Shown here: one piece after another, positions 56,391 to 64,000 of the stretch | Numbering within the stretch: the first letter of the stretch is position 1 | How the letters are laid out: each line of letters opens with the position of its first letter | Origin: Yponomeuta sedellus | Lineage: Eukaryota > Arthropoda > Insecta > Lepidoptera > Yponomeutidae | Reading direction: 5' to 3' | Length of the DNA stretch: 64,000 bases | Assembly (NCBI GenBank): GCA_934045075.1 | Contig: OW203724.1 | Span: forward strand, 19,831,143-19,895,142 | Program-made: the position numbers and the translations under genes | Notes under the pieces: model-generated | The model's input: only the letters and a program-made list of their open reading frames with translations | The model's database searches: none | What the model was told of the DNA's origin: nothing

Positions 56391-57169
56391 TAAGTCTTTT
56401 ACATCGGGCTGAGGTACTGGGGGTCTAACTGATGCAAATTTATCGTAAATTTTGAAAAATACGTGTATTAGGCTACCACTGTCTCAGATTGACGCCACAA
56501 ATAAAATAAAATGGCTGACAAATAAATATGTTTAGTATTGCAAGCATGTAAGAGTCAAAAGACAAACGATCACTTTTTATTAGATTTTTTATTCTCCTAA
56601 TATATGGAAAACCTCAGCGCTTGAAATTGCCAATCCGTGGTAATTAAGCTCATACTGTCTCTCTGAGAGAAGGTCTGTTGGACATAAAATGCTACATAAA
56701 AAATTAAAACCAACCGCTTTAAGACAGTATTAAAGGCGTATTTATAAATAAGACCTCAAGAGTGTTCCGTACTTATCAAGAAAACCATGTAAGTGAAGTG
56801 TCACTTCACGTACGAGAATGTTCCTTGGAACTACTTGCCACAAGCTCTGGTGAACACGGTTCGGGCAAGTTCCGAGCGGTGTAGCCGACTGAATGGCAAA
56901 GCACACTGATTTATAGCTCCTTTATGTGGTCAAAACACTTATGTTTGGGTCGGAATGCAGTGCAACTTTGTCACAGAATTATAGAGCGTCTCCGGGTTGC
57001 ATGGTTCAAAATAGAACATTGCCGAGTTGCTTCTTAAACGTTATGTTACTAACTGTTACTAAATACTTTAATATAAGTATTATTTATCAGCACATGTATA
57101 CTGTGATAAAGCCGCTGTACTTTAAGGTTCAGAAATATCTGTGTAATTTTTTTTTTAGGTACAATAAAG
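56391..57169. other. Spacer with family-L fragment
   Basis: 56585-56680 (AAACCTCAGCGCTTGAAATT, then CTGTCTCTCTGAGAGAAGGT) is a plus-oriented family-L LINE end. The rest is unassigned. Confidence 0.35.
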
Positions 57170-57189
57170 TGTTCTCTATCTAGCTATGT

Positions 57190-57938
57190 CATCGTCATCG
57201 TCAGGCTATACTAGTCCACTGCTGGACATAGCCCTCCCCTAATGAGCGCCATAGCGCCCTGTCTTCAGCTTGCCGCATCCAGCATCAGATCGTCATCCCA
57301 CCTAGTCGGAGGGCGTCCCACACTACGTTTGACGAGTCGCGGTCTCCACTCAAGGACACGTTTGCTCCAGCGGTTGTCGGTTCTTCGCGAGATATGGCCA
57401 GCCCACTGCCACTTCAGCTTGCTAATTCTCTGAGCTATGGCGATAACTTTGGTTCTCTGTCGGATGCATTCGTTACGAATCCTATCCTTCAGAGAAACTC
57501 CGAGCATAGCTCTCTCCATAGCTCGCTGAGCGACTTTGAACTGGTGGACCAGCCCTATCGTGAGTGTCCATGTCTCGGCTCCGTAGGTCATGACAGGTAG
57601 GACGCACTGATTAAAAATTTTCGTTTTCAAGCATTGCGGTATGGATGACGAGAAGACTCTGCGTAGCTTCCCAAACGCTGCCCAGCCCAGCTGGATCCTC
57701 CTCTTGGCCTCCCTCTCGAAATTGTTTTTACCTAACTGCAAAATCTGCCCGAGGTAAATGTATTCGGAAACGATTTCGAGAAGGTGACCATGTACGACGA
57801 CCGGTCTCGGATCAATGTGGCCGTTGATCATGATTTTGGTTTTATCCAAATTCATGCCAAGACCGATACGTCGCGAGGCTGAAGCTAGGTCGGTCAACAT
57901 CTGGTTCAGCTCCTCTAGCGACTCCGCCATTAAGACTA
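57190..57938 (-). mobile_element. RTE-clade LINE insertion, 5'-truncated, 20-bp TSD
   Basis: TGTTCTCTATCTAGCTATGT (57170-57189 and 57939-57958) is a perfect target duplication. The insert's minus strand ends TATAGCCTGACGATGACGATG, a trinucleotide-like tail typical of RTE elements. Truncation falls inside the RT gene. It inserted into the 3' tail of another repeat (ACAATAAAGTGTTCTC also occurs near 29140). Confidence 0.92.
57265..57930 (-). pseudogene. RTE reverse transcriptase C-terminal region
   Basis: An open frame of 221 codons starts within the RT domain (MAESLEELNQMLTDLASASR, GMNLDKTKIM). It continues through EYIYLGQ, FEREAKRRIQLGWAAFGKL, FNQCVLPVMTYGAETWTLT, RAMERAMLGVSLKDRIRNEC and WAGHISRRTDNRWSKRVLEW to GRPPTRWDDDL. 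This is the conserved thumb and C-terminal region of RTE enzymes. The endonuclease and the RT catalytic F.DD box are missing. The frame has no stops, which suggests recent insertion. Confidence 0.9.
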
Positions 57939-57958
57939 TGTTCTCTATCTAGCTATGT

Positions 57959-58482
57959 AATAGTGGCCAATTGCACGATTTTATTAGTACAATAATTATA
58001 AATAATTCAATAATATTATATACAAAAAGGGAGTAATGGAAGCCCATGTCGGTGGCCTTTTCCTAGCAAATGAACAAACTAAAAAAGATTTACGAAAAAG
58101 GAATCCGCTTTCATATGATGGCATCTGTTAACGGCCACATCCATTTATTAAGATGTTTCGCATATTTCACATGCCAGCACGAAACCCAACGATAAAGCAA
58201 GCGTAAAAATAAGGTAAGGTGCACATTGTACAAAACATTTCAATATTATTCAAACATTTATAATATAGAACTCTAGCCTAAACCCCTTTGCATCTACCTA
58301 AATTACCGTCGCCGCTAACTCACAAAATCAGTTATCTAATTCAACGCCTAGGAACATTATTAGGCGACGGCATTCGATTACATGGCTAGCCTTTTAGTTT
58401 GAACTTAAGCATTGTCTAAAACGTTTCACCACTTGGCTGATCAAAAACTTACCACTTTACTAGAAGCCTGAATTAACATTTA
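57959..58482. other. Unassigned spacer
   Basis: AT-rich, no feature seen. Confidence 0.3.
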
Positions 58483-58775
58483 ATGTGTTGGTTTGGGCAT
58501 GTGGAGAGGATGAAGGAAGAAAGATTGACAAAACAAATTTAATATATATTGCGAATATGAGTGGAAGGGCTGGTAAGGGACGTCCCAGGTGGACATACAT
58601 CGACCAAATAGGAGATGTATTAGCAAAGGGGAAGATAAAAAGTACCCGGAACCGGCGTGCGTACATGCAACGACTTATGAACGGTGATGAAGCGAAGGTG
58701 ATCTGTCAGGATCGTGGCCAGTGGCAGGCCCTGGTCTCTGCCTACGCCTCTGGGATACAGGCCTCTGTATGTATG
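58483..58775 (+). pseudogene. LINE RT C-terminal region, frameshifted
   Basis: The first frame reads MCWFGHVERMKEERLTKQI and stops. The next resumes with YIANMSGRAGKGRPRW, DQIGDVLAKGKIKSTRNRRA, YMQRLMNGDEAKVICQDRGQ and WQALVSAYASGIQA. This tail (WFGHV.RM, GRGRPR, DR..W) ends many insect LINE polyproteins. One frameshift near 58540. It is the least decayed of three tails of this family (others near 8145 and 13265). Confidence 0.8.
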
Positions 58776-58870
58776 TATGTATGTGAATTTTGAGAATTGA
58801 AGATGGCGTCAAAGCAACAGCTGATTTACGTCACATACGTCCAGTGGCACCTTCACTCACACTAGGTATA

Positions 58871-59116
58871 TAATAAATAAATATTTACGGACATATTACA
58901 CAGATCTCGTTAGCCCTATACTAAGTACAACTAAATGACTTGTGTTATAGGTGCTAACTAGACGATAGATTTAATACAATAAATACGTAGATAACATCCA
59001 AGACCCGAGACACACTAGAAAAGTTCGTTTCCTAGTTTGACCCGGCCGGGGATCGAACCCGAGACCTTCCGTTTTACAGTCAGCGTGCTAAACCGCTGCG
59101 CCACCGAGGCCGTCGT
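58871..59116 (-). mobile_element. SINE-D copy
   Basis: The minus strand reads GGCCTCGGTGGCGCAGCGGT, B-box GGTTCGATCCCCGG, GGGTCAAACTAGGAAACGAA and GGGCTAACGAGATCTGTGTA. Inserted in repeat J. Confidence 0.9.
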
Positions 59117-59134
59117 CATATACTCGATACCACT

Positions 59135-59171
59135 CACTGCAGTGTCCGAGATATACTCGGACACTGCAGTG
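59135..59171. repeat. Perfect 16-bp hairpin in repeat J
   Basis: CACTGCAGTGTCCGAG and its reverse complement are separated by ATATA. The other repeat-J copy has only the right arm, so the left arm is an added inverted copy. Confidence 0.95.
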
Positions 59172-59300
59172 CGTGGGACATTGTTTTTTAGACAGAGTAG
59201 GCTTGCCTTGCACCTATATCATCCCGAATTAACTGTGTGGATAAATAAACATCCTATGCTTCTATCTGGGACATGATCGATCTGTATGCGAGCTATCCGT

Positions 59301-59720
59301 TCGGCTTTACAATTAGAGTGATTGCGGGACAAACATGCCAACAATTTGTTAAATAGGATGATAGATTATTATAGTAAATACGTCTCTATTCCATTCTAAC
59401 TCTGCTGAAAAACAACAATAAAACCTAGGCGAAGAATAAACCAAGCCAAATAAAAGGAAAACTCAAATAGGCCTGTGGGTCGTATGTTGAATTTTAGTTT
59501 AACAAAATTCGGACCCCAACGTCGGAGTCAAGTCACGTAATCAGTCCTATTCGCGCTCTGAAGTACCTACAGAGAGCCCTAAAGGGTTTTACCCTGTGGG
59601 CCTTACTCAGAAGTAACCGAAGAAGGCATAATATAAAAGTATTAGAACAAAGCGCTCGAAAAAGCAAATACCGAAGGATAAAATGGAAAAAAATTGTAAG
59701 ATTATCAAAGAATAGATATT
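59301..59720. other. Unassigned spacer
   Basis: No feature seen. Confidence 0.3.
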
Positions 59721-60044
59721 CACTTTAAAAAATAAAAACTTAAAAACCTATTTTAGAGGCTAAAAATTTCACCCATGCCGGGATTCGAACCCGCAACCTC
59801 TGGCTATCCGTGCCACGGCTATCCTGGCACGGATAGCCAGAGGTTGCGGGTTCGAATCCCGGCATAGGTGAAATTTTTAGCCTCTAAATAGGTTTTTAAA
59901 TTTGTTCCTTAGCACGGGTTAGTGCATTAAAAATAAAAATAGGCTCAACTGGTACGGATAGCCAGAGGTTGCGGGTTCAAATCCCGGCATGGGTGAAATT
60001 TTTAGCCTCAAAAAAAGGTTTTTAAGTTTTTATTTTTTAAAGTG
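59721..60044. mobile_element. Compound SINE-A foldback
   Basis: It holds three tRNA-like SINE-A pieces: inverted (59740-59815), direct (59825-59942) and direct (59950-60015). The outermost 29 bp (59721-59749 and 60016-60044) are perfect inverted repeats that include non-SINE flank. Bases 59753-59942 are identical to the foldback at 61385-61586 as far as I can align by eye. Confidence 0.9.
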
Positions 60045-60335
60045 AAACAAGAAACTAGTAGTAGGTACATGAAACAAGAATGCAGATTATAGAAACTCTA
60101 CAGATGGATCGGCTCAATAGCAGATTTATATAAAGCTTATTTTAGTTGATTCGGAGTAAGCGGTTAGGAAAAATAAAAACTTTGTACAGGAAATCATACT
60201 GGCTGGCTGCCGTTTGTTGGTCAAGTTCGATGGTAAACTTGACAGAAAATAAACCAGACGAACGATGTACATACTTAGGTTCAGTTCTCCATTGAATATA
60301 CAATACATGCAGCACCGATACTAAAAAAATCGCAC

Positions 60336-60545
60336 ACATACTCACATTTTCACATTTACATTCAGGCACATACATTGGTTCTGGCCCCACACTAGGATAT
60401 CCTCTATCGTATGAACCAGAAACAACGACATCACAAACATGTGAACATTTAAGACCAGGGGTTTCTTATGTCCCCAGCCGGGGTTCGAACCCGGGACCTC
60501 TCGCATGATAGGCAGATGCGCCACCGCTCCGCTACAGAGGTCGTC
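60336..60545 (-). mobile_element. SINE-C copy
   Basis: Minus strand: CGACCTCTGTAGCGGAGCGG, CGAGAGGTCCCGGGTTCGAA, then GGTCTTAAATGTTCACATG and the AATGTATGTGCCTGAATGTA tail. Confidence 0.8.
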
Positions 60546-61371
60546 GAACTCTCTTCTATGGCGGTTATCACAATATAGATGCTGTGCACTGCATTGTTTT
60601 GGATCTAGCTGCACCTTTCGTACAAAATACCAACGGATTAAAAGGAAAAACTGCAATGCTATTGCAGAAATTCTACTTTACATACATTCCCTATTTCATA
60701 GCACTGAAACTGCCAACGAATTTAATACCTGGGTATCTTATACGTGCTGTCCCCCATTTACATTGTGTGCAATTCACGTGCGTTATCACTGCAGCTTGAA
60801 GTAGCCCCCAACTTTGGAATACAGTTTTGGAATCTGATGTAAAACTCGAGCAATGTCAGTACGATTTAATGACAAACAAATTATCGTTCTTTCGACGAAT
60901 ACGCTGAATTTAACTTTTTAAGTGAGGGATTGTAATATAATCACTAAATATACGTTTAATAAATGCAGGTTTGATGGATAATAACACAGCGAATTTTTAA
61001 AGCATTTTTGTACTAAGTCTTCGACTGAGATACTTTGATTTCAAAATTAATAATTTTGGGAACCACACTTCTTTCATAAACACTACGTATAGGACAAGAA
61101 AAATGTAATTAAAATGATAGTAACGTATCAAACCCTCAGACTGTATTAATTTACCAGTAGTACTAGTAATAGTAACAAGTAGTAAATACTTAATTTACTT
61201 AAATATTAAAAAACATAAAACTGTGCAGGCGAGACAGCATGCATCATCGTTGGCCACCATACAGTCTCCATACACCATACAGTGTGGGGAAACAGTATGG
61301 CAAAATGAGCACTACATTTTAATTAACTTTGTTTACATTATATGTATTTGATTGCTGAGCAAAATATTTCA
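60546..61371. other. Unassigned spacer
   Basis: AT-rich; the frame at 60505-60804 is a shadow of the SINE edge plus random sequence. Confidence 0.3.
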
Positions 61372-61384
61372 TATTGTCATCTAT

Positions 61385-61586
61385 TTAAAAACCTATTTAG
61401 AGGCTAAAAATTTCACCCATGCCGGGATTCGAACCCGCAACCTCTGGCTATCCGTGCCACGGCTATCCTGGCACGGATAGCCAGAGGTTGCGGGTTCGAA
61501 TCCCGGCATAGGTGAAATTTTTAGCCTCTAAATAGGTTTTTAAATTTGTTCCTTAGCACGGGTTAGTGCATTAAAAATAAAAATAG
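61385..61586 (+). mobile_element. SINE-A foldback with 13-bp TSD
   Basis: TATTGTCATCTAT (61372-61384 and 61587-61599) flanks the unit exactly. The left arm (61385-61459) is the reverse complement of 61469-61543: about 75 bp with a 9-nt spacer, then the normal tail to TTAAAAATAAAAATAG. A transcript would fold into a long hairpin. The clean duplication shows that it inserted as one event. Confidence 0.92.
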
Positions 61587-61629
61587 TATTGTCATCTATG
61601 TTATTAAATTTATCAACTCTAACCCTAAC

Positions 61630-61857
61630 CTAACCGCAAAGTAGGTACTCGGGGCTGCAAGTGATGCAAATTACTTCAGCCAGATGTTGCTGCCTATACG
61701 TAATACAGAGAGTATTGTAAAGAGGTTCGAAATTTCACCGGTAAGTCGCCCATTAGCTCAGTTGGGAGAGCGCTGGCACGGTCAGCCCAGAGGTCGCGGG
61801 TTCGAGTGCCGGCATGGGTGGAATTTTTTTGCTTCTAAATTGGTTTTGAAAAATTTA
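61630..61857 (+). mobile_element. SINE-A copy, standard order
   Basis: AAAGTAGGTACTCGGGGCTG, GTCGCCCATTAGCTCAGTTG, B-box GGGTTCGAGTGCCGG and a decayed tail. It shows the body 5' of the tRNA-like part, with no inverted tail. Confidence 0.85.
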
Positions 61858-61924
61858 TCAATCCTTTTAACGCAATAAACGATCTGTTGTTCCTTCAGTA
61901 GTGATATACTTTCATTTCATTGAG

Positions 61925-62518
61925 ATTTCATTACAAGTGCGGAAAGGCTGTCATTGCAAAGAGTTCCGAAAAATGTCTACCGGAGCGGAGGCGCAGCCGA
62001 AGGCGAGGGTTGACAGTCGGAACAAGTTGCAATGATGGTTTCGCACGTGTGCTGAACGACTATTTTTAATACAGTTGCGAAAAAATTAAGCAATTTAATA
62101 AAGAAAAATTATTTGGAAAATGACGCCAATCGTAAAAAAATATAAGCAGAGATTTTTTTTCTTCACCCATCCTAGTAGGCAAAGGGAACTATGCCCATAC
62201 AGCCAAGTCTTCAGTAATTTTTTTTATTGATATGAAATGAAAATGAAATTTAATGAGATGAAATGAAATGAAACCTAACTTAACTCATTCAATCAAATCA
62301 TTAAATCTGGTATTGAAACAAATTAGTAGCTCATAAAAACTTCTATGATTTTTTTTTAGTAAAAACTTCATGGTTAGTTTTCTTTTTAATAGACATTATT
62401 TTGACAGTTGGGAAAGAAAGCGCACGAGTGCGGGAAAGGTAAAAAAAAGCACGAGTGTGTAATAGCTCACATCCCGCACGCTATACGTCCCTGTAATACG
62501 CCACTTTTTGAGCAACTG
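61925..62518 (+). repeat. Dispersed 0.55-kb repeat, copy 2
   Basis: Partner of 2824-3362, same orientation. It has the extra block 61967-62025 (GTCTACCGGAGCGGAGGCGC, then TTGACAGTCGGAACAAG) that copy 1 lacks. In copy 1 the two TTCCGA-like ends of that block have collapsed, which suggests a deletion. Confidence 0.85.
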
Positions 62519-64000
62519 TATCAAAAAGATATTTTTACATAAAAGTCAAAGTATATTTTGCGCTTCATAAGCAAATAAAATATCTAGTGTATTATCTTGA
62601 TGATTATTTTCATTCTTTTTTGCGCACTGCAGTCACAGTGAGTGTGATGTAAAGAAGCCACGTGCATTCGCATGTTGGTGGACTATTTTGAAAGTTTAAT
62701 GGAGTCTATTCAGAAGTGGAGGAGATTGTGGACCACAACCCTACTGAACACAAAGTCGTGCACTGCGCTCTTACAGTCAGAGCGACTGGAAAGTACCATA
62801 ATCAGCGTATATTTTAGGATTGAAGATTATTTACTGGATTATTTACAATCAGCGTATATTTTAGGATTGACGTTTATTTTTTGGCCTTGGCTAAATCATT
62901 TTTTTGTGGCCGAAAGAAGGACTTAAATCAGACATGAAAGTTATATACAAAATTGTAATAGACACACTTGTAAAAGCAATAAGCTAGATGCAAAGCTAAA
63001 TTGTTGAAATAAACAGCACTAAAAATTGGAAGTAAATTATTTCCCACCTTCTCCACGTCACCCGTTGGTTGTCTAGAACAAAATACTATTTAGTATTAAG
63101 CCCGCCAATCGTACAATCTTTACTGGTAAGTACTTTATAGTATTCTTTATAGAATTAGCAATTCCTTAAAGAAGTGAATAATAAAAATAATATTTGAGAC
63201 AAAACACTTTTGCAAAAAATGGGCGTTTTGGCGTAAATGCTATCTAATCATAATATCTATTTTTTTGTTTTAAGTTCTCGCCATGTGTTTTAAAAATCAC
63301 AGACTAGACTCAGTCTACATTTCAATCAGCTATGATCTTTTACGGTAGTCGGCTGATGGTGTACCACAGTCAGCTGCCTCGCCAGGGAGTTTACATTGAA
63401 AAGCCCTTGTAACAATATATAGCATTTGTGGGATTTTAATTAAGTTTTAACACCTTACATCATATTGGTAGCGTGTAACAGTTAATGCCACGAACTAATG
63501 ATAAATAATAATTTCAAAAACTTTGTGAACTAAGTGTTGAACTAAAACTTTCGTACGCACTCACATTAGGAACTTAATTCCGGATACACTTACCGTTTAT
63601 CCGTCTCTACTCTCCATGATGACGCTCTGTGGAGCGGAACCTGGTCGGACTCTTCCAACAAAATATCAAGCAAGTGAATCCGGATTTAAGCTAAAAATGC
63701 TTTGCTATTTGATCGGCAGACTTGTGACATATCACGTCATATTGGTTGTCAGCCCTGGCGATCTAGCTTTGTGCGTTGTCAACTATTTCAAAGTATATTA
63801 CACTAAGCCTGTGAACAATAATCAATAGATTTCTTTTTTATTTATGTAGGTATTTTTTTCTGTCAACAAAGAATCCTACTCATACTGTTGGTTTTATTTG
63901 TTCTACGGTACCCATGTCGAAAACCATTGATAGGACGCCAACGAGCATAGTTTCAATACAATACCCCTCTGAACACCTACGACGATACTCGTAGTTGGCA
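62519..64000. other. Spacer with direct repeat and LINE end
   Basis: AATCAGCGTATATTTTAGGA onward (24 bp) occurs at 62800 and 62847. 63060-63140 is a LINE 3' end (GGTTGTCTAGAACAAAATAC, TATTTAGTATTAAGCCCGCC). 63640-63690 resembles 47095-47160. No host gene is recognised at the right edge. Confidence 0.4.

Larger units (their letters stand above)
58800..59300 (+). repeat. Dispersed repeat J, copy 2, interrupted by SINE-D
   Basis: CCAGTGGCACCTTCACTCAC before the SINE and GGACACTGCAGTGCGTGGGA after it match the copy at 45130-45480. It contains a perfect 16-bp hairpin (59135-59150/59156-59171). Confidence 0.65.

Overview
This window looks like a non-coding, repeat-saturated stretch of a lepidopteran (moth or butterfly) nuclear genome. 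It is AT-rich. It holds no uninterrupted host gene that I can recognise. It is packed with eukaryotic mobile elements: tRNA-derived SINEs, a 5S-rRNA-derived SINE, RTE-type LINE fragments with trinucleotide tails, a Penelope-like GIY-YIG fragment, and many short DNA transposons. Several families are of the kind that is ubiquitous in Lepidoptera, judged by recall rather than by a search. The species cannot be named from the sequence alone.

Layout. 0-18 kb: a scrambled SINE-B copy, TIR elements (one with a 10-bp duplication), one member of a 0.55-kb repeat pair, SINE-A and SINE-B copies with target-site duplications, LINE reverse-transcriptase tails and a PIF/Harbinger-like MITE. 17.7-18.8 kb: an uninterrupted (GTAA)n array of about 287 units. 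19-24 kb: degraded lepidopteran repeats and a pair of touching perfect palindromes. 24-27 kb: a broken, intron-containing PIF/Harbinger (HARBI1-like) transposase on the minus strand, with a Tc1/mariner-like MITE and a SINE lying among its exons. 27-37 kb: RTE remnants, 5S-SINEs (one split by an hAT MITE) and a promoter-like segment with a degenerate hammerhead motif. 37-52 kb: more MITEs, a Penelope-like 3' end, 5S-SINEs and AT-rich filler. 53.1-54.9 kb: a relic Transib (RAG1-family) transposon sitting inside a SINE. 57-62.5 kb: an RTE insertion with a 20-bp target duplication, a LINE tail, two identical foldback SINEs and the second member of the 0.55-kb repeat pair.

How the parts relate. 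The SINEs carry Pol III-type promoters but no proteins, so they must have used LINE machinery. The RTE fragments here share a 3' end with a short non-autonomous element that has clean target duplications. The DNA-transposon relics (Transib, PIF/Harbinger) and MITEs show TSD lengths expected for several superfamilies: 5 bp Transib, 8 bp hAT, TA Tc1/mariner, TAA Harbinger, TTAA piggyBac-like, and about 10 bp Mutator-like. The strongest unexplained pattern is the density of small perfect inverted duplications, some in a forward-reverse-forward order that points to template switching, plus a SINE family whose copies repeatedly carry their own 3' tail inverted at the 5' end. All family assignments come from motif recognition by eye and were not searched against a database.
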